Positions 34,445 through 43,363 are shown, counted from the stretch's first letter. The stretch: 64,000 nt of DNA from Verrucomicrobiales bacterium (GCA_028047635.1 JAOFXR010000011.1:1-64000); one strand, 5' to 3'. Numbers and translations are program-made. Notes: a model not told the origin generated them from the letters alone.

Positions 34445-35713
34445 CTATCGGACCTGTCCCCGCCCGACGACGAGATACTTGTAGCTGCATAACTCCTCGA
34501 GAGCCATGGGTCCGCGAGCGTGGAGCTTGTCGGTGCTGATCCCGATTTCTGCACCGAAGCCGAACTCGCCGCCATCAGCGAATCGTGTCGAGGTATTCCA
34601 AAACACGCAGGCACTGTCAATTTCGAGCTGAAACTGCTCCGCTGCGGCTTCGTTTTCGGTGACGATGCTATCAGTGTGATGCGAGCCGTAATGATTGATG
34701 TGAGCCATCGCCGCATCGAGGTTGTCGACCACTTTGACGGCGAGAATGTAGTCGAGATACTCCGTCGTCCAGTCCGCCTCTGAAACCGAAACAATCCCTT
34801 CGACACCGGCTAGTTTGATGAATTCATCATCGCCACGAAGCTCGACATTTTTGGCCGAAAGTGACTGAGCAATTTGGGGAGCAAATTCGGCGGCGATATC
34901 GCGGTGAATTAGCAAAGTCTCCAACGCATTGCAGACCGAAGGTTTGTGGCATTTTGAGTTGATTGTAATCGCCTCAGCCATGTCGAGATCGGCGTCTTTG
35001 TCGACGAAGACGTGGCAGATGCCGTCATAGTGTTTGATCACCGGCATGCGGGCCATGCCCACGACCGCTTCGATGAGGCTCGCTCCGCCGCGTGGAATAA
35101 TGAGATCGAGGTAGGTGTCCATCTCGCAGAGGTATTGAACGCTTTCGCGGTCGGTAAACGGAATGAGCTGGACGCTGTGGTCGGGAAGTCCAGCGGTTGC
35201 GCCGCCAACCTGAAGTGCTTCGGCGATGGCGCGGTTCGAATGAATTGCTTCTTTTCCGCCTCGAAGGATCGTGGCGTTTCCGGTTTTAAAACAAAGCACC
35301 GCAGCGTCGGCGGTGACGTTAGGGCGGCTTTCGTAAATGATTCCAATGACGCCGATGGGAGTGCGCTTTTTCTTGAATTCGAGTCCGTTAGGTCTCGTCC
35401 ACTCTTTGAGGATCTCTCCGGTGGGATTATGCAGCTCGGCGACTTCGCGAATGCCGTCGGCCATCACTTTGATGCGATCTCGATCGAGGCGAAGCCTGTC
35501 TTTCATCGCCTCGGTGAGCCCGAGTTCGTCTGCGGCGGCGAGATCTTTTTCGTTGGCGAGAATGATCTCCGCTTCCCTGGCCATGACTGAGTCGGCCATC
35601 GCGAGAAGGATTTGATTCTTCTCTTCGGTTGAGAGCTTGGTGAGAGCATGAGCCGCTGCGCGAGCCTGCTTGCCCATTTGCCATACCTGGTCGCGAATTT
35701 CTTCAGAAGTCAT
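34445..35713 (-). CDS. proA: Gamma-glutamyl phosphate reductase
   Basis: 422 aa. Reduces gamma-glutamyl phosphate with NADPH to glutamate semialdehyde in proline biosynthesis. An aldehyde dehydrogenase fold with PIGVIGIIYESRPNVTADAA, and the catalytic Cys in KPSVCNALETLL (about residue 262), then FGFGAEIGISTDKLHARGPM near the C-terminus. Same strand as proB, but the two are separated by 660 bases that hold a DUF433/DUF5615 pair. Some dependence on proB transcription reading through is likely, as no terminator is evident between them. Confidence 0.96.
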   Translation of the reverse strand: MTSEEIRDQVWQMGKQARAAAHALTKLSTEEKNQILLAMADSVMAREAEIILANEKDLAAADELGLTEAMKDRLRLDRDRIKVMADGIREVAELHNPTGEILKEWTRPNGLEFKKKRTPIGVIGIIYESRPNVTADAAVLCFKTGNATILRGGKEAIHSNRAIAEALQVGGATAGLPDHSVQLIPFTDRESVQYLCEMDTYLDLIIPRGGASLIEAVVGMARMPVIKHYDGICHVFVDKDADLDMAEAITINSKCHKPSVCNALETLLIHRDIAAEFAPQIAQSLSAKNVELRGDDEFIKLAGVEGIVSVSEADWTTEYLDYILAVKVVDNLDAAMAHINHYGSHHTDSIVTENEAAAEQFQLEIDSACVFWNTSTRFADGGEFGFGAEIGISTDKLHARGPMALEELCSYKYLVVGRGQVR

Positions 35714-35792
35714 AGTCGTAAGATAAAGAAAATATTGAACGGGAGATTCTGGTGAAACTGCCCGTTAAGTGGGGACTCTTTGCCCAATTTGA

Positions 35793-36104
35793 TTAAATCT
35801 CAAGGTATTCGCCTGGATTTGCTTCGTTCACTAAATCTGCGATTTCCTTAACTCTTCTTTGGAGTTGTGGCCACGATGAATTCAGTAAAACAATGATTCC
35901 GATTTTTCGCTCATCTAAATTCTGTTGGTAGCAAAGGTTTCGATCGGTGGTAATCAAAAAATCGTAGCCGTTTGATTCAGCGGCAGCAATTAATTCGCCA
36001 TTCTCGAGAGCCGACCAATTGGGCTCGGATGCGGTGTCAACGGTATGATGATGCAAATGACGGCGCAGTGGAACAGGAGTGCCTTGATCAGACAGCAACT
36101 TCAT
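35793..36104 (-). CDS. DUF5615 PIN-like toxin candidate
   Basis: 103 aa from the ATG at 36104 (MKLLSDQGTPVPLRRHL), which overlaps the stop of the upstream DUF433 gene as ATGA. The motifs match the DUF5615/COG4634 family: DQGTPVPLRRHL, NGELIAAAESNGYDFLITTDRNLCYQQNL, and IIVLLNSSWPQL. Asp residues in SDQG and TTDRN are in the positions of PIN-like catalytic acids. It is probably a ribonuclease toxin neutralised by the DUF433 protein. The pair sits between proB and proA. The toxin role is inference from the family pairing. Confidence 0.82.
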   Translation of the reverse strand: MKLLSDQGTPVPLRRHLHHHTVDTASEPNWSALENGELIAAAESNGYDFLITTDRNLCYQQNLDERKIGIIVLLNSSWPQLQRRVKEIADLVNEANPGEYLEI

Positions 36105-36322
36105 GCCGCTTGCGGCTCTAATGTCGATGCAGTGAAGAGAAGAACTGCTTTCAGCTGTTCCCGAGTGACTCCGGGAAACCATTCGAGAAAGTCATCGATA
36201 CTGGCGCCGTCATTCATGTTCTCGAAAAAGGTGGCTACAGGAAGTCGGGTTCCTTTAAAGATCAACGCACCGCTCATCTTGTTCGGGTTTCTTTCCACTG
36301 CAGAGCATTCTAACCAGTCCAT
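36101..36322 (-). CDS. DUF433 antitoxin candidate
   Basis: 73 aa. IFKGTRLPVATFFENMNDGASIDDFLEWFPGVTREQ (in part: KGTRLPVATFFENM and FLEWFPGVTREQLKAVL) is the DUF433 (COG2442) pattern, a small winged-helix-like DNA-binding protein. It is coupled to the DUF5615 gene by a 4-base overlap. It probably represses its own promoter in the 51-base gap after proB or is cotranscribed from proB. DUF433/DUF5615 pairs are a recognised predicted toxin-antitoxin group. Confidence 0.85.
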   Translation of the reverse strand: MDWLECSAVERNPNKMSGALIFKGTRLPVATFFENMNDGASIDDFLEWFPGVTREQLKAVLLFTASTLEPQAA

Positions 36323-36373
36323 GAAACAGGGTAACCGATCTGGTTTCGAGGATCAACCGTGTTTCTCGGCCAG

Positions 36374-37144
36374 CTATTGAGGAGCGAAGCGGGTGCAAAG
36401 GCCTTCTCCATTGACGAGCTCAGTCAGTTGCTCGGGGCGAATGCCGCTGGCGATGACGGTTTCGATGCCGCTTTCGACGGCTTGCTGAACAGCTCTCAAT
36501 TTACTCCCCATTCCACCGACCGAGAGCGCTCCTTTTTCGTCGCGGGCAAGATCGAGAACCGATTCGACGTCGGATACCTCGGGAATTAGCTGATTATCCG
36601 CATCGAGGAGTCCGTCTACGCTCGTTAGGAGAACTAGCAGATCCGCTTTGATGAGTCTTGCGACGATGGAGGAAAGGGTGTCGTTGTCTCCGACTTTCAG
36701 CTCGAAAACGGAGACGGAGTCGTTTTCATTCACAATCGGAATGACCTGTCGGTGGGGAATTATCGCGTTGAGTGTCGCGAGAACGTTGGCGCTCCGGGTC
36801 TCATCGTTGAGGTCCTCATGTGTGACGAGGAGTTGAGCGATTTTGAGCCCGTGATTGCCAAAATGCCCTTCGTAGAGATGCATGAGTCGGGCCTGGCCGG
36901 CGGCGGCGCATGCCTGAAGCATGTCGGTTGCCTCGGGACGTGCGGCGAGCCCAAAGGTGGACATTCCCGCTCCAACGGCTCCTGAAGTCACCATGACGAC
37001 TTCGTGTCCGGCGTGGTTTAAATCGGCCATCGCCTGGGAGAGACGGGCAATCATCGCATGATGAATCTCAGCTCCGTCGCCTCTCGTGAGGACGCCGGTT
37101 CCAATTTTGATGACGACTCTTTTGCCTGTGAATTGCTCTTCCAT
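36374..37144 (-). CDS. proB: Glutamate 5-kinase, short form without PUA domain
   Basis: 256 aa. Phosphorylates glutamate on the gamma-carboxyl, first step of proline synthesis. The amino acid kinase fold is complete: VVIKIGTGVLTRG, VTSGAVGAGMSTFG, PIVNENDSVSVFELKVGDNDTLS, and a GGMGSKLRAVQQAVESG region. It ends at the kinase domain; the C-terminal PUA domain of the 367-aa E. coli enzyme is missing, as in several other bacteria. The kinase domain alone normally suffices for activity and feedback by proline. It is upstream of proA but separated by a toxin-antitoxin pair. Confidence 0.96.
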   Translation of the reverse strand: MEEQFTGKRVVIKIGTGVLTRGDGAEIHHAMIARLSQAMADLNHAGHEVVMVTSGAVGAGMSTFGLAARPEATDMLQACAAAGQARLMHLYEGHFGNHGLKIAQLLVTHEDLNDETRSANVLATLNAIIPHRQVIPIVNENDSVSVFELKVGDNDTLSSIVARLIKADLLVLLTSVDGLLDADNQLIPEVSDVESVLDLARDEKGALSVGGMGSKLRAVQQAVESGIETVIASGIRPEQLTELVNGEGLCTRFAPQ

Positions 37145-37278
37145 TGACGCTGAATCCCGGTGCGGGCGCTCGCGCGGACGTTATCGCCATGGCCTTGGAG
37201 TGTAAAGTAGCAGTTTGAGTCTCCTAATCTGCGGTTAGCGCTTGCCAATTCCGGTGAGTCACCCCATCTTAGCGCCCC

Positions 37279-37318
37279 TTGGATTGGGGAGCGCTTGTTC
37301 CAGTTCCTCCCAATCCAA
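37279..37318 (+). promoter_or_regulatory. Hairpin immediately upstream of tRNA-Arg
   Basis: TTGGATTGGG (37279-37288) pairs perfectly with CCCAATCCAA (37309-37318), 2 bases before the tRNA 5' end. A competing hairpin can form from AGCGC (37271-37275) and GCGCT (37291-37295) with CCC/GGG continuing it. The two cannot coexist. It may affect tRNA processing or transcription; function unknown. Confidence 0.45.
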
Positions 37319-37320
37319 AC

Positions 37321-37392
37321 GCACCCATAGTAAAACGGATATTACATCGGTTTCCGGAACCGAAAGTCCAGGTTCGATTCCTGGTGGGTGTA
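37321..37392 (+). tRNA. tRNA-Arg (anticodon CCG)
   Basis: Acceptor GCACCCA pairs with TGGGTGT (one G-T at the first pair), discriminator A. The D-stem is GTAA/TTAC. The anticodon stem TCGGT/ACCGA carries loop TTCCGGA with anticodon CCG. The T-stem is CCAGG/CCTGG with TTCGATT. No CCA is encoded, unlike the tRNA-Asp of this window. 72 bases; a weak TTTTCGC-GCA-GCGAAAA hairpin follows at 37394-37410. Confidence 0.92.
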
Positions 37393-37452
37393 TTTTTCGC
37401 GCAGCGAAAACCCCTTCATCTTTTTCTTACTCCTAATCTTAATCTAATCCGC

Positions 37453-37556
37453 AGGGAGTGATAGTAGCCGTCTCTCTCCGAGAGATGAAGCGGAGGCTCC
37501 CGCTGATTGAATTTAAGACAGCGTTTCTGAAAATCTCTCGAAGCGAGATTGCCACT
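37453..37556. repeat. TCC-loop hairpin repeat, third copy
   Basis: TCTCTC-TCC-GAGAGA at 37471-37485 is followed by TGAAGCGGAGGCTCCCG. Compared with the copies at 12477 and 12593 (ATCACTC-TCC-GAGTGAT and TCACTC-TCC-GAGTGA), the stem bases changed on both sides together while the loop TCC stayed. Another small hairpin, TCTCG-AAG-CGAGA, lies near 37535. This is the rest of the 417-base gap holding tRNA-Arg; no ORF is apparent. Confidence 0.6.
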
Positions 37557-37561
37557 GTGGT

Positions 37562-38274
37562 CTATTCCAACCCGTCGAGTGCTTTGATGATGTCGCGTGG
37601 CTCGGCCCGTTTGGTGTATTCTTCGTCAAGAAATGAGTAAATAATTTTACCTGTCTGGTCGATCACGTACGTCGCCGCGATAGGGAGTTCGTTGCTTGCG
37701 CTGTCCACTCCGTTGTAGTCGGCCATGCTGAAAAACTTGCTGTAGTGACCGGCGACCTCATCGGTCAGTTTGAAAACCAATCCATATTGTTCTGCCACTT
37801 TTAGGTTCAGATCGGTAAGCATGGGAAACTTGAGTTCGTTTTCTCTTTCGTAGAAAGTGATTTGTCAGGAAGTTCCGGAGAGACAGCAATGAGCTGCGCT
37901 CCCAATTCCTCGATCTGGGGAAGGATTCGCTGATAGGCGGCGAGCTGAATGTTGCAATAAGGGCACCAACCACCACGATACCAGGTGAGAACGACAGGAC
38001 CTTTTTTGAGTTCCTCTGACAATGTCAGGGTTCCGCCTTTCGATTCGGTGAGTGTGAAATTAGGAGCTTCGTCTCCCTTTTTATTTGAGCCTGCAACGAC
38101 CTTGGCTTTCCTGATCGCTTCAATTCCGGCTGCATAATCGGCGAGCTTTGCGGGGTCCGCATTTTTCCGCCCCGCGGTTTTCTTCGCATCGATTTCTTCC
38201 TGAAGAGTAGGGACTTCCGCGAGAAGGGGAGTGAGCGACAGCGCGATAATGAGCAGGGTGGAGATAAATTCCAT
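37562..38274 (-). pseudogene. Exported peroxiredoxin (AhpC/TSA) with a frameshift
   Basis: The first segment (38274 to about 37845) starts with a signal peptide (MEFISTLLIIALSLTPLLA), then a helix-rich linker and the thioredoxin-fold core WYRGGWCPYCNIQLAAYQ with the peroxidatic and CxxC cysteines. It continues through AVSPELPDKSLSTKEK and then leaves the frame. The second segment (37562-37822) continues with LTDLNLKVAEQYGLVFKL and ends DIIKALDGLE. Joining them needs one extra A in a run of four As (expected five) near 37848. One base deleted in a homopolymer is the simplest explanation. It could be a sequencing error, a real mutation or, least likely, programmed slippage. If uncorrected, the product lacks the C-terminal half of the fold. 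Confidence 0.75.
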
Positions 38275-38304
38275 TGATCCTAAGACGATTCGAACGCGGA
38301 GAAA

Positions 38305-41100
38305 TTACGGGAAATACCGTTTTAAATACGAGCCGGTAAGTGAAGCCTTGTTGCCTGCAATGGCAACGGGACTGCCGAGGGCGACGGCTTTACCGCCGTG
38401 CTCGCCTCCGCCGGGGCCCATGTCGATGATCCAGTCGGCACATTTGATCACGTCAAGATTGTGCTCGATAACGATAAGCGTGTTGCCTTGATCCCTGAGT
38501 CGGTAGAAAACTTCGAGTAAGGTCGCGATGTCAGCGAAATGGAGACCGGTGGTGGGTTCGTCGAGGAGGTAGAGCGTTTTTCCTGTCGCCGTTTTTCCGA
38601 GTTCTGCCGCCAGCTTGATGCGCTGCGCTTCTCCACCGGAAAGGGTGGTCGCGGATTGTCCCAGGCGAACGTAGCCAAGTCCGACATCGCGGAGTGCTTT
38701 CAGTTGCTGACTGATCTTCGGAATTTTTTGAAAGAAAAGGAGCGCTTCTTCCACCGTCATCTCGAGGACGTCAGCGATGCTTTTTCCCCGAAACGTGATG
38801 TCGAGCGTCTCGCGGTTGTAACGACGACCATTGCAGGATTCGCACTTCACGTAAACGTCGCTGAGAAAGTGCATGTCGATTTTGATCATGCCGTCGCCCT
38901 GGCAGCTTTCACATCGGCCACCAGTGACATTGAAGCTAAAGCGGCCTGCCGCGTAGCCGCGAGTTCGTGATGCGGGCAGCTGAGAGAAGAGATCGCGGAT
39001 TGGGCCGAAGACGCCGATGTAGGTAGCGGGATTGGAACGCGGGCTGCGACCGATCGGTGTCTGGTCGATGACGATCGCTTTGTCGATGTGCTCGAATCCT
39101 TCGATCGCGTCGTGGTCACCCGGTTTGTCTTTGCTGTTGTGAAGGTGTCGAAAAATAGCGCGCCTCAAAATCGTATCGACGAGGGTGGATTTCCCGCTGC
39201 CTGACACACCACTCACGCAGATGAAATTTCCGAGAGGAAAGCTCACGTCAATATCCTTGAGATTATTCTCTCTTGCCCCGCGAATCGTGATTTCGTGCGT
39301 CTCTGATTCGAAGGCGGTAGGTGTCGGGATTTCAATCTCTTTCCGTCCGGATAAAAAAGCACCGGTGACCGAGTTGGGATCAGCGATGACTTCCTCCGGC
39401 GTTCCCTGAGAAAGAAGTTCGCCTCCGCGCTCGCCCGCTTCAGGTCCGATGTCGAGGAGGTGGTCAGCGGAGCGGATCGTGTCTTCATCGTGTTCGACGA
39501 CGATGACGGAGTTTCCCAGATCACGAAGATCCTTCAGCGTTGCAATGAGCTTTTCATTATCTGCCTGGTGCAGGCCGATACTCGGTTCATCGAGCACATA
39601 AAGAACGCCAGCTAATCCTGCCCCCAGCTGGGTCGCGAGTCGAATGCGCTGGCTCTCCCCGCCGGAAAGCGTTCCGCTCTGACGATTGAGGCTCAGGTAG
39701 CCGAGGCCGACGGTATTCAGAAATTTCAGGCGCTTCGTGACTTCGATGAGCACCTCACGCGCATAGGTTGCCTGGACCTTGGTAAGCTCGACTCCTTCGA
39801 TCCACTCGATCGCTCTTGAGATGCTCAGGCCGGTGAAGCCCTCGATCGAAAGCGGCTCGGTGGCGTGGTTCATCGTCACGGATAGAATCTCGTCCTTCAG
39901 CCTTTTGCCCTCGCAATTCTGACACGGGCGCGATGACATGAATCGCCGGACGTTCCGCTTCGTCATCTCGCTCTTGCTGGTTTGAAGGAGCCGCGAAGCC
40001 TGAGTCGATAGACCTTCGAATGTGTCATCCCCGTAAAGAAGGGCCCGTTTGAATTCCTGTGGCAGCGTGGAGATCGGTTCGTCGAGATCGGCCTGGTAGA
40101 CTTTTGCTAAATCTTCGATCGCGCGCTGATGAAATCCTTTCCGCTTTTTTGAGCCAGTCCACCAGGTCTTGATCGCTCCATCGCGAATCGATTTTTCCGG
40201 ATCGGGAACCATCAACTCACCGTCAGGCACGAGCTGAGAGCCCAGGCCATGACAAGTGGGGCAGGCTCCGAAATGACTGTTGAAGGAAAAGTGCTTCGGG
40301 GTGAGCCGGGGAAGAGAGAAGCCGGTTTCGGGATTGGTGAAATTAAAAGTGAAGTCGTGTTGTTCGTAGTCCTCTGAATCAGGAATCTGAACGAGTGCCG
40401 AAACATGATTCTCCGAGATCTTCTGCGCCATCTCGAGTGAGTCGGCAAGGCGGCTGCGGATGTCCTCGCGAATCACGAGGCGATCAATCATGATTTCAAT
40501 GGCCTTCGCTTTCTTCTTGGGAGGCACTTCTTCAATCTCGAAGAGTTCGCCATCGAGTCGGGTTCGGAGAAAGCCCTGCACTTTGTAGCGCTCTAAAACA
40601 TCATGGAGCTTTTCCTTTTTCTCCAGTTTCACCGGGGCAACGAGAATGATGCGGGTGCGCTCGGGGTAGGCAGTGAGCACTTCGACGATGTCTTTAACGG
40701 TGTGGCGGACGAGAGGCACGCCGGTCTCGGGATCGTGAGGTTGGCCGAGTGCCGCGTAGAGTATTCGCAGGTAATCGTAAATTTCCGTTGCTGTCGCAAT
40801 CGTTGAGCGCGGGTTGGGTTTCGATGATCGTTGTTCGATCGCAATCGCCGGGGTGAGTCCTTCGATGAAATCGACGTCCGGTTTTTCGAGCTGATCGAGA
40901 AACTGCCGCGCATAAGCCGAGAGCGATTCGACGTAGCGACGCTGTCCCTCCGCGTAGAGAGTATCAAAGGCGAGTGACGATTTGCCCGAGCCGGAAACTC
41001 CCGTAATGACCACGAACTGATTTCGCGGGATTTCAAGAGTGAGGTTCTTCAGATTGTGCTGACGGGCACCCTGAATTTTGATCAATGCATTTTCGCCCAT
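38305..41100 (-). CDS. uvrA: Excinuclease ABC subunit A
   Basis: 931 aa. Damage-recognition ATPase of nucleotide excision repair. Two ABC modules: Walker A near 34-43 (TGVSGSGKSS) and near 632 (SGVSGSGKST); signature LSGGESQRIRLATQ in the first and LSGGEAQRIKLAAEL in the second. UvrB-binding and DNA-binding insertions include GEGQRRYVESLSAYARQF-like sequence (here YAEGQRRYVESLSAYARQF). Zinc modules are visible: CPTCHGLG with CQNCEGKR, and CESCQGDG with CESCNGRR. All expected parts are present. Monocistronic, divergent from the C39-like gene. Confidence 0.97.
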   Translation of the reverse strand: MGENALIKIQGARQHNLKNLTLEIPRNQFVVITGVSGSGKSSLAFDTLYAEGQRRYVESLSAYARQFLDQLEKPDVDFIEGLTPAIAIEQRSSKPNPRSTIATATEIYDYLRILYAALGQPHDPETGVPLVRHTVKDIVEVLTAYPERTRIILVAPVKLEKKEKLHDVLERYKVQGFLRTRLDGELFEIEEVPPKKKAKAIEIMIDRLVIREDIRSRLADSLEMAQKISENHVSALVQIPDSEDYEQHDFTFNFTNPETGFSLPRLTPKHFSFNSHFGACPTCHGLGSQLVPDGELMVPDPEKSIRDGAIKTWWTGSKKRKGFHQRAIEDLAKVYQADLDEPISTLPQEFKRALLYGDDTFEGLSTQASRLLQTSKSEMTKRNVRRFMSSRPCQNCEGKRLKDEILSVTMNHATEPLSIEGFTGLSISRAIEWIEGVELTKVQATYAREVLIEVTKRLKFLNTVGLGYLSLNRQSGTLSGGESQRIRLATQLGAGLAGVLYVLDEPSIGLHQADNEKLIATLKDLRDLGNSVIVVEHDEDTIRSADHLLDIGPEAGERGGELLSQGTPEEVIADPNSVTGAFLSGRKEIEIPTPTAFESETHEITIRGARENNLKDIDVSFPLGNFICVSGVSGSGKSTLVDTILRRAIFRHLHNSKDKPGDHDAIEGFEHIDKAIVIDQTPIGRSPRSNPATYIGVFGPIRDLFSQLPASRTRGYAAGRFSFNVTGGRCESCQGDGMIKIDMHFLSDVYVKCESCNGRRYNRETLDITFRGKSIADVLEMTVEEALLFFQKIPKISQQLKALRDVGLGYVRLGQSATTLSGGEAQRIKLAAELGKTATGKTLYLLDEPTTGLHFADIATLLEVFYRLRDQGNTLIVIEHNLDVIKCADWIIDMGPGGGEHGGKAVALGSPVAIAGNKASLTGSYLKRYFP

Positions 41101-41168
41101 GTAGTGGATAGAGACTAGCTGTCAAAAGTCTGTTCGCAAAAAAGGAATTCTGATATATTTCTCAGATC

Positions 41169-42452
41169 ATGATGATTCGAAGTATCTTAATCTTTCTTCT
41201 CATGGGATCACCACTGCTGGTCTCGGCGATTCCCAATACGTTCTTCGGGAATGGAAATGTGATTCCTATTATTCCGGCGATGCCGCGTTTTAATGCGGAG
41301 ATGACTGAGGAATTTTTCGAAAAGGAAAACTGGGTCGACTGGGAGGCGGACACGTTTTCCGGTCCGTGGGAACAGGATCCATCGCTCGGTGATACGAGAA
41401 TTTTCCGAATGGCGGCGAGTCCTAATGTATTCGGCGAAATACCTATGGCCGTTTATGCCTACGGAGAGGGGAGTGAGCTTCGTGAGCTTGTGATTCATTT
41501 TCTGGATGCGGGGCGATACTTTGGTTACCAATACGGCGGCGAGGCGGATCGTGAAGCGAGGGCAGAAGGTCGTCAGCGGCGTCAGGAATTTAACAAGCAT
41601 TACAAGCACCTCGCGAAGACGATCTCAGGGCGTCTTGAGGACGGTTGCGGGCGGGGTTTTGAAGGATCTCTGGGAAAGAGTTCTCACTTGCGTGTTGGGT
41701 TTACCGATTATGAGTGGGAGGATTTCGTTCTACGTTTTATCACGAGAGAGGATTTTTCGGTTTCGCTTCATATCATGAGGAAATCGGCGGTGCCGCGTTC
41801 TCTGGTTGATCAGGCCATCTTGCGGATGAACGATCGGGACAAGGACGACCTCTTTGAATCGAGAGTGACCCAGACAGAGATTGGCGATTTGCAGATCACG
41901 GGCGTGCCGATGTTTACGCAGGGGAATACGCCCTTTTGCGGAATTCATACGCTCGCGATGGCGGGGCACTATTATGGATTGCGCATCTCACCCGAAGCGC
42001 TTGCGGCCGGGGCTGAATTTAAAAATACAGGCAGTGCCAAAGGGAGCGATTTAATCGGTCTTTACCGGTCGACGGCCGACGAAGTAGGGCTTCGCGCAAG
42101 CGTGGCACCGGATTTCAAAATGGACCGGGTCGCTCGCTCGCTTAAAGAAGGTCGTCCTTTGATTGTGTGGCGTCGCGTCTCTGAGGAGCGGGAGAAAGCA
42201 CACGCTGCCAATCAGCTCGCCTGGAACAGCGATCATCATTTCTCCCTGCCAGCGCCCACTTCGGGAGAACTTGAATCATACCCTGACAAAGGCGAAAAGG
42301 GAACGCCTTCGCATGCCTCGATTGTGACCGGATTCAACGAGGAACGCGGCGAAGTGATTTATACCGAGCCCTGGGGGAATGAGACTCGGGCCCGGCGAAT
42401 GCGGGTCGAGGAAATGGAAGCCACTGCCTACGCGGTGTTTTCGTTTAAATAG
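41169..42452 (+). CDS. Exported protein with C-terminal C39-like cysteine peptidase domain
   Basis: 427 aa. Signal peptide (about 1-19, LIFLLMGSPLLVSA). Residues 20-235 form an unrecognised N-terminal region. The C-terminal domain (about 236-427) has a Cys/His pair: Cys in TPFCGIHTLAMAGHYYG (near 257) and His in GTPSHASIVTGFNEERGEVIYTEPWG (near 382). This layout matches C39-like papain-fold domains, which in transporters cleave GG leader peptides, but here there is no ABC transporter. The domain is attached to a secreted protein, so peptide cleavage outside the cytoplasm is more likely. Start at the first of two adjacent ATGs. Divergent from uvrA. Confidence 0.72.
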   Translation: MMIRSILIFLLMGSPLLVSAIPNTFFGNGNVIPIIPAMPRFNAEMTEEFFEKENWVDWEADTFSGPWEQDPSLGDTRIFRMAASPNVFGEIPMAVYAYGEGSELRELVIHFLDAGRYFGYQYGGEADREARAEGRQRRQEFNKHYKHLAKTISGRLEDGCGRGFEGSLGKSSHLRVGFTDYEWEDFVLRFITREDFSVSLHIMRKSAVPRSLVDQAILRMNDRDKDDLFESRVTQTEIGDLQITGVPMFTQGNTPFCGIHTLAMAGHYYGLRISPEALAAGAEFKNTGSAKGSDLIGLYRSTADEVGLRASVAPDFKMDRVARSLKEGRPLIVWRRVSEEREKAHAANQLAWNSDHHFSLPAPTSGELESYPDKGEKGTPSHASIVTGFNEERGEVIYTEPWGNETRARRMRVEEMEATAYAVFSFK

Positions 42453-42544
42453 AAAAATGCAATTGGGCTGAAGATTTTCTTTCTATTCAGCGTATCGAAG
42501 GAGGATTGGACTGTATTAGCGTCACCTTGTTCTGCATTCGATTT

Positions 42545-43363
42545 ATGAAAACCCGAATTCGTCGACTTATTCCTTTTTTCGCAGTGGCGGCTCTGGTGCT
42601 TGTTCTCGTGTTATTGAGCAAAAATACGCTCATGTCGAAAAAGGTAATTGCCCATTTTTTGATGCCGTCAGGGTTGATTTGGATGGTTCTCTTTGCGGCA
42701 ATATTTTGGCCGAACATAGCGAAGAAACTGCGATTCGTATTTGGTTTTCTGTGGGTTGCGTTTGCCCTCGTGGGAAGCCCTTATGCAGGCAACGTACTTT
42801 TGCGTATTCTTGAAAAGCCGCTTTATGATCGGGAGGAAGTGACCGAGCCGCTTGATGCCCTCATTGTCCTCGGCGGCGGGACGAGCAAATCGCCGGGAGG
42901 TCGGCCCTCAATGGGTGCGCGTGGGGATCGGTTGCTACGTCCTGCGGCATTGTTTCACGAGGGGCGGGTGAAAGCGCTCATAACCACGGGACGGAGTATT
43001 ACCGAGGTCGGAGAGGACCGACTTCTTTCGCGCGAGACCTCTGAAATTTGGCAGTCGATTGGAATACCAGTGGAGGCTATTTTTGAACTGGATCGTCCCC
43101 GCAACACGGCTGAAGAATTGGCGGAAGTGGCACAACTTCTCAAAGAGCATTCCGACTGGAAACGCGTTGGGATTTGCAGTTCCGCTTCACATCTCCCAAG
43201 AGCGCTGAAGGAAGCTCGCAAACAGGGGCTGACTTTAATTCCCGTGCCGAGTGACTTTCGCTCCGTCCCACTGCAATTCGCGTCCCATTATCTGATCCCG
43301 CAGGGGAGAGGATTCCGCGATGTTCAAACGGCATGCTGGGAGTTTTTGGGGCGTTTAGTGTGA
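42545..43363 (+). CDS. ElyC/SanA/YdcF (DUF218) family membrane protein
   Basis: 272 aa from the ATG at 42545 (MKTRIRRLIPFFAVAALVL); the open frame extends upstream to 42506 but those residues are not family-like. Two to three N-terminal membrane segments (about 8-30, 35-55 and 60-80) precede the DUF218 domain: LDALIVLGGGTSKSPGGRPS near 103, GRVKALITTGRS, RETSEIWQSIGIPVEAIF, NTAEEL and VGICSSASHLPRALKEA. ElyC affects peptidoglycan precursor use at low temperature in E. coli. The exact role here is unknown. Confidence 0.85.
   Translation: MKTRIRRLIPFFAVAALVLVLVLLSKNTLMSKKVIAHFLMPSGLIWMVLFAAIFWPNIAKKLRFVFGFLWVAFALVGSPYAGNVLLRILEKPLYDREEVTEPLDALIVLGGGTSKSPGGRPSMGARGDRLLRPAALFHEGRVKALITTGRSITEVGEDRLLSRETSEIWQSIGIPVEAIFELDRPRNTAEELAEVAQLLKEHSDWKRVGICSSASHLPRALKEARKQGLTLIPVPSDFRSVPLQFASHYLIPQGRGFRDVQTACWEFLGRLV

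Noticed and set aside
37265-37320. T-box or amino-acid riboswitch before tRNA-Arg
   Set aside because: No T-box or specifier pattern, and the downstream feature is a tRNA and not a synthetase or amino acid gene.
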